From the NCBI GenBank assembly GCA_905147135.1, contig LR990060.1:2310001-2374000 (forward strand): a stretch of 64,000 bases of DNA. Reading direction: 5' to 3'. The notes below the pieces were generated by a model. That model was not told the origin of the DNA. It saw only the letters and a list, made by a program, of their open reading frames with translations, and did not search any database. Within the stretch, counting starts at the first letter, position 1. Every line of letters starts with the position of its first letter. Shown in pieces: positions 28,401 to 35,315 of this stretch. A program made the position numbers and the translations under genes. Origin of the DNA: Blastobasis lacticolella (Eukaryota; Arthropoda; Insecta; Lepidoptera; Blastobasidae).

Positions 28401-30861
28401 GTTAAAGAGCGAGCTAGGTTTTACCTGCAAGTGGCCAGGAACAGAGACAATATACGCAACGTTCTTGCAAATCAGCAGACCTGTCACAAGAATTACACAA
28501 CTGTCTTGAGTAGAATCTCAGAACTGGAGCTAGCTCTGTGCGAGGCTCACAATATCATAACAAAATGTAAGCAGCGACAGTCTTTTAACTCATACCAAAA
28601 GTCGCAGTGCTTGTATGATGAACTAGTAGAACAAGAAAATGAACAACAGGCAGTGTCTAAAAAGACTTCTGTCCCATGTAATTCCTAAGATGTGACCACA
28701 TTAACACTTTCGTCACTGAACATAAAAAGTGATAAAAAATCTAAGCGAGTATCTAAAATCAAGTTCATCCTCACAACTCGGAGCCAAATTGTCGTGAACT
28801 GTGCGGTTCCAAAGGAACTTTTTCCCACGCACACTAAGGTTGTGGAATGAACTACCTGGAGAGCACAACATGCAGTAATTCAAGAAAGGGCTAAAAAGGT
28901 TTTTACGGGGTCGGCAACGCGTTGGTGATGCCCCTGGTGTTGCAAATGTCCATAGGCTGCGGTGACTGCTTATCATCAGGCAGGCCGTAAGCTTGTTGCC
29001 ACCTTAGTGGTATAAAAACAATAAAAAATAAAGAAAAACATGCTCTACCAAAAATTAAAGTCATGCAGGTAAAACATAAATTTACGGTTGCTAGATTACT
29101 AGCATATAATTTAAATGAACTATATCGGCAAACTACTTATTTTTTTTTTAAGAATTTGACTACATCTACCTTAATTAGGTATGATTAGGTATACTGCGAC
29201 CCTGGGGCGGCTAGCGTTTGTGTGTTTCTTTCCTACTTTTCAATTCCCTCGTTTCTGACGATTTAGATAAGATATATTTAATGTCCTAATCAATAAAGAA
29301 ATTTTGGCTTTGAGTTTTAAGCGATAAAACCGGCGACGACCAAATGTAAAACTTACCTGACCAACTCATTATGCCTGCGTCCACAATCCTTCAACCTCTT
29401 GAATGCTTCTTCATGATTTACAGGGCTCTTTTCAGTTCCGAATATTTGCATACTGTCCAGTTGCAAGAGCTGCAATTCAGTTCTAAAGAAAACCATGATC
29501 ACCACAAAGTTTGTGTCTAAGGTAGCGATACAGCCAGTACCATAAAATAAATTGTAACTCTGAAACACCGACGCTGCCAGATAGCCTAAAAGATAATACG
29601 TATAATATTAGTTACATTATGTTCTAATGTTGAAGGACTTGTATTATTTTAGTCCTTCTAAATCGGGTTTTTTAAGGCTGATCTATATAATCTGGACGTC
29701 TTCAAGGCTGAGTGAATAGACTGTTTCAAATCTCTCCATCTTTGGCAGCATCGTCACTTACCAACAGGTGAGATGGCGGTCAAATGCCTGTCCATAATAT
29801 AAAAGGGGGCAATGCATTAGTAACGCCCCTGGTTTTCTGATTTCCATAGACCGGCGGTGACCACTTTACCCCAGGTGGCATGCTTGTCTGCTTGTCTGCC
29901 GTATTACATTAAGAAAATCATCATCTTCATCATCATAGCAGTCAATCTCGGCTTATACTAGGGTGTGCTTTCTTATTTTTTCTTCTCTACTTCTCCCGGT
30001 CTTCGGCATCTTGGTGTTCGCAAGCCGAAGTACAAAGTAAATACAGGTTGTAAAAAGACCGCTAGCATTAATTGAAACCCCAAGAAACTGAACAACTTTC
30101 TCCAAGAAATATACCCGCGGAAACTAATAGTTTAGGCAGAAATCGAGATTCTTTTTTAAAAAATAAGTTGTATTTTTGTACAAAAAAATATCAAGTATCG
30201 ATAACTACATTGTTCACAAGTCTTTTTACACCCTGTATATTTAGACAAAACTCTACGTAGGAACTGAAATGTAATCTGAGAATTATAACTTACCAGGAAT
30301 ACTTCTTTTGCTAAAAGGGACCCAAGAAGTTATTACCTCGGTGTATATTCCTGTCCCATTTCTAACATTTTCTCTGTATTCCGGAGATAAAAAATACTTG
30401 ATGGCTGGCGTCAATACTACTATTATGGAAAGCATATTCATAAGTGTCCAGTAAAAATAAGTGATTTTTCGACAGTATCTTGTGTTAGTGGCCAATATTT
30501 TCAAAGAAGTTTCTTCATCTGTTTTCCTTTGACTCAAATCCGTTTTATTGACATACTCTATTATGGACAACCATTTCTTCTTCCATATAAAGAAAGTGAA
30601 CATTTTAACTGTGGTTATCCAAGATGGCAAAGCTATCTTGAGATTATTCAAAAGCAAATTTAAATCACTTCTTGTAAAGTATATTTCAGCGAACTCGGTC
30701 GCGACAAATGTGTATAATAATATTTGTGATAATATTAGCAAATACCTTTTGTAAATATTTTCGGGCAGTATTAATCCCCAAAACTTTGAAGCCTTTATAT
30801 TTGGGCCCAAAAGGGGACTTTCCGGGTCTTCTAGTTTCTTTAATAAACTAAAAATTTTCAT
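4408..30861 (-). CDS. ORa: odorant receptor (7tm_6), 6 exons, 404 aa
   Basis: Seven-transmembrane insect odorant receptor, expected to act with Orco as an odor-gated cation channel in sensory dendrites (family knowledge). Exons: 30861-30294, 29585-29357, 27729-27630, 16006-15902, 5414-5259 and 4464-4408. All five introns are GT-AG, phases 1, 2, 0, 0, 0; the spliced length is 1,215 nt with no internal stop. Hydrophobic segments lie near residues 32-58, 72-95, 125-160, 190-225, 268-298, 302-330 and 380-400. The C-terminus (exons 5-6) carries the family's TM7 'ILKGTYSYYTLL' block. The first in-frame ATG was chosen because the other two genes start at the equivalent place; the upstream extension begins with TTG. 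Introns 3 and 4 are each over 10 kb because of transposons, yet every splice site is intact. Closest relative here is ORb. The ligand is unknown. Confidence 0.9.
4695..4932 (+). repeat. Repeat family R3 in ORa intron 5
   Basis: Copies of this family share 'tctcccacgaaaggggaggt', 'ggcgggttggagatcgc' and 'agtagaatagcaccaa' (or their complements). Other copies lie at 34570-34700, 34798-35065, 37210-37490 and 57650-57905. The gcctgcca(a/g)gcgtgg motif also occurs just 5' of the RTE remnant at 5500-5700, so the family may derive from RTE untranslated sequence. No coding capacity. Confidence 0.6.
4978..5193 (-). repeat. SINE family C, tRNA-derived, ORa intron 5
   Basis: On the minus strand a tRNA-like head (complement of cttaagagtcggacccgtag, then ccattgggccac) is followed by a body ending near 'ctggtccattg'. 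A second copy in the same orientation occupies the equivalent intron of ORb (35503-35712). Confidence 0.6.
5259..5414 (-). CDS. ORa exon 5
   Basis: A 156-nt exon of 52 codons beginning SQDLSLGPYSSTWWMTDAS. Acceptor ATTATAG, donor TCT|GTAAGT. 44 of 52 residues match ORb exon 5. Confidence 0.92.
5500..7275 (+). mobile_element. RTE-type LINE remnant in ORa intron 4
   Basis: A plus-strand non-LTR element with 5' untranslated-like sequence (5500-5740), the endonuclease end (5745-6110) and reverse transcriptase pieces (6270-7220). It is broken by stops and shifts throughout. The order and wording match the endonuclease-reverse transcriptases common in moth genomes. Confidence 0.75.
5745..7222 (+). 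pseudogene. RTE endonuclease/reverse transcriptase, decayed
   Basis: Readable blocks in order: 'WTWVSPDDVTKNKIDFDL' (endonuclease end), 'LQNRFECLGERVD', 'MAQKQLKNNKAKGDDGITAE' and 'LLKAGGKPVLKTCQKLFNSV' (reverse transcriptase entry), 'LLTHVYKLFSRVIT', 'GDVISPKLFVAALEDIFRLL', 'YLTHLRF' and finally 'KVFDQCMLPVMTHGTETW'. The catalytic ADD box expected directly after LRF is lost; the frame runs LRFTEYSS then stops. The blocks lie in several frames, so no functional protein is possible. Confidence 0.75.
7842..10193 (-). CDS. LINE A reverse transcriptase, open frame
   Basis: An uninterrupted frame of about 780 codons with no start of its own; the frame runs straight into the transposon junction. 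It starts with the end of the endonuclease domain (LHILPLTATHHSPNC..., then SYHDLVF with the terminal catalytic His region, first 55 residues). It continues with RT blocks counted from 10175: DFRPISLLPFLSKVLE (335-350), LLDFSSAFNSVDF (405-417), AGVPQGGVLSPLLF (462-475) and the catalytic YADD (493-496). The C-terminus has RLWNSLPHEVRDSQSIHIFK, typical of CR1/Jockey-group elements. All RT catalytic aspartates are present. Loss of the upstream endonuclease makes it incapable of autonomous movement. Confidence 0.88.
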   Translation of the reverse strand, partial: VLSFRHLKKSTHPNLHILPLTATHHSPNCVPSLLDLMITSSPNKIAVHGQFDAPFSYHDLVFLSFKVRTPKRKPRFSFLRSFGRIDLEALRRDAANIDWTSVLVADHIDVKVQELESRIIKLYDTHAPLKRVRLKQTPAPWITEDIKAVMIRRDCAKRRFGKYPSDQNHERYKNLRNYCSRLCRDARRRHIHNSVNGSAPAKVWSFLRSLGVGKSTVTCEGSIDLNQLNTHFSSPPVILDSNIKAQTIAQINSYPLPLCTSFCFTPVSEEDVKKHILAISSTAVGNDNLCPRMISFLLPELLPVLTHIFNHSLVTSSFPSAWKLANVVPLPKTSKPVSFSDFRPISLLPFLSKVLEHIIHSQLTQYLSSNCLLSPFQSGFRPGHSTVTALLKVTDDIRFAMENKSLTILTLLDFSSAFNSVDFDVLLAILRSLNISPSVVAWFASYLRGRLQRVRSDEVFSDWCDLVAGVPQGGVLSPLLFSIFINTVTSVISSNFHLYADDLQVYHHFKITDIEDAFACINNDLQRISAWAESFGLLVNPKKSQALLIGSPYMCRQLGNVTGVPQITYDGIPIPLSKSAKNLGLVFDSNLSWVSHVNEVSKRIHYSFHSLKRLQSFLPFKTKISLVQTLLLPLLDYADSCYLDATEEILNKLERLQNLCIRFIYGLRKYDHISNYRKQLKWLPIRLRRNAHILSTLYKVLYISPAPSYLCERFHFARPQDKPCRSSVRSLLTIPAHHSDFLSYSFTVHAARLWNSLPHEVRDSQSIHIFKRRVNDHYLSQCA
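10657..13077 (+). pseudogene. DDE-type transposase-like gene, interrupted by a MITE
   Basis: Two plus-strand frames (10657-12150 and 12379-13077) are in the same reading frame and are separated by a 210-bp MITE insertion; without it the frame is 736 codons. The ATG at 10657 is preferred over upstream non-ATG starts. Visible features: an N-terminal basic/helical region; a Cys cluster (ACKCSSFDSCTC, about residues 130-145); 'YFDGRKDKTLL' and 'VGCDGTKTNTGW', which look like DDE catalytic Asp blocks; 'PLQWFICQLHANELPLRHLF', resembling the C-x2-H motif seen between the second Asp and the Glu in several RNase H-fold transposases; and 'SHSRWLTTANRILRLY' in the C-terminal part. I recall similar uncharacterised proteins in other invertebrates but cannot name the superfamily. 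The role as transposase is inferred from the TIRs. Confidence 0.7.
12127..12335. mobile_element. MITE inserted in the transposase gene
   Basis: About 207-209 bp with long inverted ends: gggggtctaaaaaagccaca at the left and its near complement at the right, extending inward through 'tttcatattatgattcatat' on both sides (about 45 bp arms). The likely duplicated target is TGG. Element plus duplication is 210 bp, a multiple of three. It introduces a stop right after its first 10 codons. No coding capacity. Confidence 0.75.
13366..13787 (-). pseudogene. LINE A endonuclease N-terminus, truncated by insertion
   Basis: Begins at an ATG at 13787 with a Ser-rich leader, then apurinic-type endonuclease blocks: 'NFNVVHINSQSIPGHYSDLL', 'DAVLISESFLKPSLP' (the catalytic Glu of the SES/TET motif) and 'GKGGGGVAIYLRDDI'. 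The frame runs into the DNA transposon at 13365. The segment that normally follows, including the conserved Asp-Phe-Asn, is not found on either side of the insert. Confidence 0.8.
13788..14329 (-). other. LINE A spacer between ORF1 and pol
   Basis: About 540 bp with no open frame, an A-run, an AT dinucleotide tract near 13830 and another A-run near 14105. I see no separate gene in it. Confidence 0.5.
14330..15145 (-). pseudogene. LINE A ORF1 (coiled coil + RRM-like), one nonsense codon
   Basis: The frame starts at ATG 15145 (MEASSQLRSDITTLLDKM...) with a helical, probably coiled-coil N-terminus. It is followed by an RNA-binding-like block 'FLRRKALLIHGVAENKEEKV', 'LQTCHRLGASKRDKPRP', then 'LEHRRLVWDSKT', 'GVKNCWSVDGRIAVILPDKT' and an Ala/Lys-rich basic tail. 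This is the usual layout of LINE ORF1 RNA chaperones. A TGA at 14714-14716 (codon 144) stands where an Arg codon is likely, a single C-to-T change. The frame is otherwise open to 14330. Confidence 0.75.
15500..15640 (-). repeat. Dispersed repeat, second copy of 4040-4160
   Basis: Reverse complement of the repeat at 4040-4160, with the same 'cgcgccgcgag' core and 'tctttctctcaatactaag' segment. It makes a spurious open frame on the plus strand that I do not treat as a gene. Confidence 0.45.
15902..16006 (-). CDS. ORa exon 4
   Basis: A 105-nt exon with 35 whole codons, IEIDAMQKLVALELL... then LFMYCWHSNEVYYA (membrane segment 6). Acceptor TTTTACAG, donor GCA|GTAAGT. It sits between two transposon-filled introns, more than 10 kb from either neighbouring exon. 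Confidence 0.9.
16074..16540 (+). pseudogene. LINE ORF1 fragment (FP-like C-terminal domain)
   Basis: The plus-strand frame carries 'ENSLNATMADIAAVRGEMAD' (coiled coil), 'NSRLNIIAVKGESPRVKDE' and 'IFYVNDHLTPHDKQLLSKTK', then after a stop 'IHVRKN' and 'ILVIINKKDLN' in the continuation. The NDHLT...K block is the RNA-binding C-terminal domain of ORF1 proteins in many moth LINEs. The same family lies on the minus strand at 26800-27245. It lies about 70 bp 5' of ORa exon 4, in intron 3. Confidence 0.65.
16599..17534 (-). pseudogene. LINE B reverse transcriptase pieces
   Basis: The upper frame (17534-17088) reads 'LFLFHINDVLSIDGIHYYAD' with the catalytic D pair in YADDST, then 'LSRISDWGRLNLVQFNPTKT' and 'SIHILGVDISSDVQFRSHLE'. 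The lower frame (16976-16599) reads 'LCVFYRLYNGVCSEELFDMM' and 'TLRLWNELPGEVFPGEYNMK', the family C-terminus. A frameshift between them near 17085 prevents a single protein. Confidence 0.75.
18894..19415 (-). pseudogene. LINE B endonuclease domain
   Basis: A 173-codon open frame with the ordered motifs of LINE apurinic endonucleases: 'VDFCNIRGLHSNVNAVHQHL' (first Asn), 'ILFLTETQI' (catalytic Glu), 'AALYRSH' and 'VVLRDFNAHHTEW' (Asp and Asn; the residue before DFN is Arg where Gly is usual). It ends early at a stop, and the rest of pol is in other frames. The preceding 300-550 bp look like the element's 5' untranslated region. Confidence 0.75.
19995..20920 (+). pseudogene. LINE D ORF1, fragmented
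   Basis: The first part has a helical segment 'VTKLLEENLGARLNDILNLK'; after a break the second part reads 'VSGIPEFDGESAMHVVMSAA', 'VVSATRVGPKGGNEPEKIPR' and 'HIVVRLSRQALKGGLLTSAR'. That is the FP-like RNA-binding domain of LINE ORF1. The frame then shifts before the MITE. Confidence 0.65.
20922..21061. mobile_element. GC-rich palindromic MITE, copy 1
   Basis: A near-perfect palindrome of 140 bp. The ends are AGGCCTTGCCACATACAAAG and its complement, and the centre holds 'gcgatatttgctaggcaacc' on both arms. It is flanked by TTA on both sides (20919-20921 and 21062-21064). A 3-bp T-A-type target suggests the PIF/Harbinger group, which is inference. A second copy is at 58831-58940. Confidence 0.75.
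21362..23860 (+). pseudogene. LINE D endonuclease and reverse transcriptase, decayed
   Basis: Readable blocks in order: 'KLGLLNVGSLCNKDDELQSF' and 'EIMAINETSLSEGND' (endonuclease with catalytic Glu), 'RGGGVGFYLKQGL', 'IGTAYRP', 'MGDFN' (about 21800), 'LLDFSRAFDSINLSVLQKNF' (about 23055), 'RVPQGSFLGPLLFI' (about 23240) and 'YHIYADDIQVYD' with the catalytic Asp pair (about 23320). The blocks are scattered over three frames. Confidence 0.7.
24195..24255 (-). repeat. LINE A-type 3' end fragment
   Basis: The sequence 'ttatttatttatttagcaat' followed by 'ttattgtgcacaaag' matches the 3' end of LINE A at 7553-7600 (same simple-repeat tail and adjacent 30 bases), in the same orientation. Confidence 0.55.
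24447..25485. mobile_element. Inverted-repeat element enclosing an RTE piece
   Basis: The outer arms are inverted: 'gtcgacaactta' then 'ctggtatatcgcctgcg' at 24469-24510, with the complement at 25430-25458. The arms continue inward as GC-rich sequence (gcggggcgcggggc-type) to about 24600 and 25330. The middle contains an RTE C-terminal fragment on the minus strand. Either a composite transposon or a TIR element that captured a LINE end; the class is not clear. Confidence 0.5.
24819..25241 (-). pseudogene. RTE reverse transcriptase C-terminal fragment
   Basis: The minus-strand frame reads 'LTVGLIRKLNIAQWAVGRAI', 'LGVSLRDRIRNEEIRKRTIA', 'RRSVSRPPTRCADDLVKITG' and 'LWGMP', the conserved end of moth RTE pol proteins. 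Related + strand ends lie at 31310-31640 and 33360-33665. A stretch corresponding to 'KWQWAGHIARRTDGRWG' is deleted. Confidence 0.75.
25600..26769 (-). pseudogene. LINE C endonuclease end and reverse transcriptase
   Basis: 'NDYGEILDLIFGTSEVIVTN' is the end of a Jockey-type endonuclease. The RT follows with 'GICKAFSTYFQSTF', 'LEDLDPIKSAGHDNLPAGFL' and 'SAYITPVHKKGS', then in the decayed continuation 'YDQLYPALKHSFSNNQHGFL', 'DVVYTDYSKAFDRIQHDILL' and 'GVPQGSLLGPLLFVIFVNDI'. The YADD region is missing beyond 25600. Confidence 0.72.
26800..27245 (-). pseudogene. LINE C ORF1 FP-like fragment
   Basis: The complement of this stretch matches the plus-strand ORF1 fragment at 16074-16540, including the part corresponding to 'SKTKAATKE' and the 'ctcgttatcatcaac'-type end. 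It is broken by stops. Confidence 0.6.
27320..27592 (-). repeat. SINE family A with an internal hairpin rearrangement
   Basis: Lies just 3' of ORa exon 3 in intron 3 (the downstream side in the gene's own direction). The body runs from 'gacctccataatcctgatac' to the tRNA-like head ending 'ccaccaacgct'. The head contains a perfect 16-bp inverted repeat (27528-27543 and 27549-27564) not present in other copies. Confidence 0.7.
27630..27729 (-). CDS. ORa exon 3
   Basis: A 100-nt exon encoding FAELFDSCLSPIMLLYMCVC and the rest of membrane segment 5. Acceptor AATTTCAG, donor ACGACT|GTGAGT. Identified by its close match to the equivalent exons in ORb and ORc. Confidence 0.9.
28210..28688 (+). pseudogene. 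Coiled-coil ORF fragment, transposon-associated
   Basis: Two overlapping plus frames read 'EEIECKLQVALDEMKCSKAL', 'DAEQVIQRLNNTNTQLKSEL', then after a +1 shift 'RISELELALCEAHNIITKCK' and 'CLYDELVEQENEQQ'. The heptad pattern indicates a long coiled coil. I recall similar proteins accompanying moth LINEs but cannot name the family. It is followed directly by a LINE B-type 3' end on the same strand, suggesting it is that element's ORF1. In ORa intron 2. Confidence 0.5.
28730..29030 (+). repeat. LINE B-type 3' end, ORa intron 2
   Basis: The frame 'TLRLWNELPGEHNMQ' and 'LKRFLRGRQRVGDAPGVANV', then 'cataggctgcggtgac' and an A-rich tail, matches the end of LINE B at 16545-16760. Confidence 0.7.
29357..29585 (-). 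CDS. ORa exon 2
   Basis: Acceptor TTTTAG|GC, donor GTCAG|GTAAGT. Encodes residues 190-266 (part), the fourth membrane segment (GYLAASVFQSYNLFYG) and the following intracellular loop ending DCGRRHNELVR. Confidence 0.92.
29740..30015. repeat. Two LINE 3' tails in ORa intron 1
   Basis: 29740-29910 carries a plus-strand LINE 3' end ('aggtgagatggcggtcaaat' and 'gcccctggttttctgatt'). 29925-30015 carries a minus-strand RTE tail with 'cttctctacttctcccggtc'. Both are short remnants. Confidence 0.5.
30294..30861 (-). CDS. ORa exon 1
   Basis: Encodes residues 1-189 plus one base of codon 190, covering the N-terminus and the first three membrane segments. It opens MKIFSLLKKLEDPESPLLGP. The donor is CCTG|GTAAGT. 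Confidence 0.92.
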
Positions 30862-31309
30862 CTTATTTGTGTTGGCAAATGTCAAGTGAAATGCTAGTAG
30901 AATGTTTATTGATCTTAGTTAAGAAATTCAGGCAACGTAGTCAGGTTCCACATAAAGTCTTAATAGTATTAGATATCAAGTTTATTGCACCTTCTTGTAG
31001 TATTATTATTCAATCACTTTCCACTGATATTAGTCACGATAGATATTAGTATTGTATTGTATGTAATTATGAACAATGCTAAACAATTTTTCAATGTTTC
31101 CTTGACCGACTTGTGATAATTTATTTATTATTTACTGCATGGCATCAATATTGTATGTTACTTAAAGTAATTCTACAATAATTCCTCGCATCCGTGTTGC
31201 ACGAGTCTGGCGATATCGGCCCCATTATCCCGAAGTCCCGAATCTCTGCAGCTTGGGCCAAATGGCGGGATCTCACGGCAAGACATCAAAGGGCTTAAAT
31301 TATACAAGA

Positions 31310-31640
31310 TTATAATAAGACCTGAACAGTTACTACTGTGAGACACCACCAGCGCTGACGAAACACGTTCGTGTACTCCACTCCAGATAGGATCGAGACG
31401 GCTCGCTTGCGCTGGGATAGTCACGAGTTACGCGTGGGAAATAGATACCTGAACCTGCCAGTATCAGGAAAGAGACCCCGTGGGCGACCCAAAAGCGATG
31501 GATTGACATCGTTGAGTCGGATGCGAGAGCCAACGGTTTACGCCGCAAGAATGCCGAAGACTGGGCGAAGTGGAGAAGAATGAGTAGGAAAGCGGACCTT
31601 GGCAGATGTTATAAGCGCTAGAACGGTAATGATTATCATG
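31310..31640 (+). pseudogene. RTE pol C-terminal fragment
   Basis: Plus-strand frames read 'YKIIIRPEQ', 'VGNRYLNLPVSGKRPRGRPK' and, frame-shifted, 'ANGLRRKNAEDWAKWRRMSR', followed by an ATG-rich tail. This is the C-terminus of an RTE-type reverse transcriptase. Located between ORa and ORb. Confidence 0.65.
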
Positions 31641-31864
31641 GCGGTGATGGCAAAACAGACCATTGCGCCATAAATGAAAGCCATCTAGCTTTGTCTCAAC
31701 TTTACTATTGGCCCAAAATGCGTGACTATTTAAAAATGTATTAACAGCTATAGATTATTTATTCATGGAACACAGGTATTACAAGATGTTACGGATTATG
31801 TTTTTGAATCTCTGTGATCCGCCAGTATAGTTATCGATAGCTACTCTTCTTATATTCAAGCTTT

Positions 31865-32335
31865 CGAAGCGGGAGTTCCTCAGGGTTCGGTTCTGGCTGC
31901 GACAGCACAGTAACGGATATATGTCAGTCAGGGTCGAAAACCAAGAGGGACGACATTCAGTCTTGTCGAAAGGCCATGGTTGACTGTTTAGACGAAACTC
32001 TCAAGGCAGTCTCTGACTGGGGCGAAGCCAATCTGGTGGCGTTCAACGCAACCAAAGTAGAGTCCTGTTTTTTCCAAAAGAAGTCTATTCCATCTAATTT
32101 CAACTTTTCGTTATGTTCCTTACCGATAACCTACAGCTTTTTGGTGTTGAACTATCTATAAATCTCAACTTCGGTAAATTCGGTCATCATCGAATTCAAA
32201 GCAAAGACTGCAGCTGCATCCTCTCGAAAGTTAGGCGGTACGTAACTTCAGAGCAGTAGCTTCAGTTACATTAAGCACAAGTCTGATCCTGCAAGGAGTA
32301 CTGCTGCCACGTCTGGGATGGATGCAAAGTTACCG
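31865..32335 (+). pseudogene. Jockey-like reverse transcriptase fragment
   Basis: Starts at 'EAGVPQGSVL' and continues 'DETLKAVSDWGEANLVAFNA', then 'SLPITYSF' and, shifted, 'KAKTAAASSRKLGG'. The catalytic YADD segment is degraded. Related to but distinct from LINE B. Confidence 0.6.
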
Positions 32336-32734
32336 TTACGGGTATATTTACCCGATTTCGGGTAATTCAGGCTTTGAGCGGGTATTTTTCGTCCTTTATT
32401 AAATATTGTACGAGTAACAATTATAGTGATATCGTTATCTACGTATATGAGATAGATTTATGTTACCTTAGACTCGTAAACAAATCGGTAGAAACCATAA
32501 GACATTTCTAAAAGACTTTACACCATCTAGTAAATATGTAACTTTACACAGGGACAATATGAAAAAAGTATATAAGAAATGAAAGTTTTGGACTGGAACC
32601 TATTTTATCATTAACACGATAAGAAGAAGAAGAATGTGACTTCCCTTTAGAATCGTATCAACTCAATAGAATCCAGCAACATAGATCGTGAGCAAGAAAA
32701 ACAATACCTGCTTCAGCCTCAGCTGGTTTTTGAC

Positions 32735-32995
32735 GACCTAAGTGGTTCAGTGGTCAACATGCCGGTCTGCCAGGCAAGAGGTCCCGGGTTCGATTCCCGG
32801 CCGGGCAGAAATTGAAATGATGAATTTTAATTTCTGTTACGGGTCTGGGTGTTCTATGTATAATAAGTATATATATAAAAAAAAGAAAAGTATTTGAGTA
32901 GTTTATCAGTTATCCAGCACCCATAACACAAGCTTTGCTTACTTTGGGGCTAGATGGCGCTGTGCGAATTCGTCCACGATTATTTATTTATTTAT
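32735..32995 (+). repeat. SINE family B, tRNA-derived
   Basis: The head 'ggttcagtggtcaacatgcc' (A-box-like) and 'gtcccgggttcgattcccgg' (B box) is followed by a body ending 'gctagatggcgctgtgcgaa'. Another full copy is inverted at 55235-55500 and a 3' end is at 57575-57630. The tRNA resemblance is limited to the head, so it is not a tRNA gene. Confidence 0.7.
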
Positions 32996-33359
32996 TATTC
33001 AGCAACAAGTATACAAAAAGACCCATTCGCTAGCTGTCAAAAAATATCAGCTCGATATACGCAGGATAATGTACTGTCTGACCCCCCAATACATATAAGC
33101 CGAAAAAATGCACCAGTACCGGCAAATTGCATCAAAGTAAGGGCCCATCTACCGGAGGGAGATGCTACATTAATAACTGGGAATCAGCTGCTGACACCCG
33201 AATCTTCGCCACCTAAATATGGCAAATAAGCTATGACCGCAATTTTATGTAGATGAGGTAAAACGGGCCTTCTCAGAAAGCTTACTGTTACCGAAAAGGC
33301 AATGGAAAGACCACGCTTAGCCGGAGTCGCTTGTTTTAAAAAATATATAAGTCTCTGTA

Positions 33360-33665
33360 TGGCAACTTGAGGAGATCAGCAAGCGAAGATCATCGACATA
33401 GCCCTAAGGATTACCAGGCTAAAGTGGCAGCGGGCAGGGCGCATAGCTCGAAGAACAGATGGCCGATGGGGCAATAAAGTTCTCAAGGGACGACCACGTA
33501 CCGGAAGACGCAGCGACGGTAGGCCTCCCACAAGGTAGACTGACGACCTGGTAAAGATCGCAGGTACCAGCTGGATACGGAAGGCACAGGGCCGGCCTTT
33601 TTGGAGAGGCCTATGGCTTATGATCTCTGGGGGAGGCCTATGCCCAACAGTGTTTAGGATTATAA
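33360..33665 (+). pseudogene. RTE pol C-terminal fragment with 3' end
   Basis: Reads 'ITRLKWQRAGRIARRTDGRW' and, shifted, 'RPRTGRRSDGRPPTR', then 'DDLVKIAGTSW' and the tail 'gggggaggcctatgcccaac'. Same family as 24819-25241. Confidence 0.7.
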
Positions 33666-34360
33666 TGATGTGCTAAAACGCTGAGACCACCTGAAGCTGG
33701 CTCATCTAGATTAATTAATTTTATTACTGTAATTCTAAAATCAGAACATTATTAATTTTAAAATTTATTTTTATTTTTGGTTATTTTTATATCCTTCGGC
33801 TAACGCTTCTATAATTCACTTGAACAACTTATTCATTGTTATTACTTGACTGGTTTTTAAAATTAATATCCCATTTATTTCATTACCCACCGTTTGAAAT
33901 ACGTGCACTATGAGCCGTGTAAAACAATATTTTGCTTTTATAATGCTATTATAAATAAAAGTAAGATTCTATTATGGCATGTAATTACACGTAAGTAGAA
34001 ATCTAATAAGAATTGTGAGCAGCAATTAGTAGTAGATTTTGTCTGTTAATTATACCTTATATTTATGCTTTTTCCATTTATGTACCTAGAAATTATACAT
34101 GAAATAGTAATGGACTGGTAAGCTCGACATGTAGGGAAATTATTAAATCAGAATAATTCAAGACAGCCTTCACTTATTTTCCAATGAATAAAATGTGTAG
34201 GACGAAGTAATTCGCCTGCTGGCTCGATCAGACTTCCATTTGCCAGATATCAAGGTAACAAGGTTCCGTCAAAAACGATACTCACCTCACTTAAATTCGG
34301 ACAACTACTTTTTACGATTGTTACACAATATTCTGATCCAAGACATTTTCTGTCGGCAGT
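33666..34360. other. AT-rich intergenic stretch
   Basis: No open frame of note and no repeat recognised. It lies between ORa and ORb. Confidence 0.4.
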
Positions 34361-34364
34361 AGAA

Positions 34365-34470
34365 CAGCGTCGGTGACCTAGTGGTAAAGGAGTCCGTATC
34401 GGACTCGGTCCGAGAGGTACCGCGTTCGAACTCCAGTGCCGCCATGTTGCAAAGACTCTTTTCTTAGTGA
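34365..34470 (+). repeat. tRNA-like SINE head
   Basis: 'agcgtcggtgacctagtggt' (A-box region) and 'accgcgttcgaactccagtg' (B-box region), then 'gactcttttcttagtgattt', resembling the SINE A head. The body is missing. Confidence 0.5.
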
Positions 34471-34569
34471 TTTAATATTTACTTTTTATTCGACTGCGAC
34501 AGAAGGAGGGTTATGTTTTCTGTGTACCGTCGCTATAGTGACCATCGATATGGCGATCTCTTGATGCAG

Positions 34570-35065
34570 TGCAGAGGAAGTTATTGCCATAATCTCTACA
34601 CTTGGTAGGCGGGTTGGCGAAAGCTGCTGCTTATATACCAGCCTTGTGGTGTCCGACAGAGTAGAATAGCACCAATCCCTTGCAATTGTCGTACAAGGCG
34701 ACTACTGTTCTTGACGTAAATGATCTTGAGTTTCCGTAGGCTGCAACCTGTTATTGCTGTGCACAAAAACAAAACTATGTGCATGACCGTGTGTATTTAG
34801 CCGTGTGGTGTTCGGCAGAGTAGAATAGCACCAACCCCTTACACTCGTGGGTGTCGTACAAGACGACTAATGTTTTCGAGGCAAAATATCTAGTGTCTCT
34901 ATAGACTGGAAAATGGGCAGCAGCGTTTTCCATTTTTAAATTTATGATACTTCAATCTTCAACCCGCCTGCCGAGCGTGGAGATTATGGCAATAACCTCC
35001 CCTTTCGTGGGAGAGGCTCTAAGTCCTGCATTGGACTGATATAGGTTGTAATGGTGGTGCGTGAC
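34570..35065. repeat. Repeat family R3, two adjacent copies
   Basis: A partial copy at 34570-34700 and a fuller one at 34798-35065. Both contain 'agtagaatagcaccaa' and gcctgcc(a/g)agcgtgg-type segments. Immediately downstream of ORb exon 6. Confidence 0.6.
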
Positions 35066-35258
35066 CACATATATACTTTCATGTGTTTTGTTATTATATG
35101 TGTTATGAAGAAAATAACATTATTCTTGATAGAATCAATTTATTTGAATGAATTTTAGTTAATGAAACCTGGTTTTTAGATTATCATTCACTTATTTAAA
35201 TATTTTTTTAAATAGTTTCGATATTTATGTTGATATAATTATTATTTCTAAACTTTAT

Positions 35259-35315
35259 TTATTTCATTTGTGACTGACTGAGAAGTGTATAGTAGCTGTA
35301 GGCTCCTTTCAGAAT
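35259..35315 (-). CDS. ORb exon 6 with stop
   Basis: 57 nt, ILKGAYSYYTLLSQSQMK then TAA. Acceptor TTTTTCAG. Confidence 0.9.
   Translation of the reverse strand: MLKGAYSYYTLLSQSQMK

Noticed and set aside
34365..34450. Apparent tRNA gene (also 32745-32815 and 27480-27590)
   Set aside because: A- and B-box-like segments are present but acceptor stems do not pair and each is continuous with a SINE body or tail.
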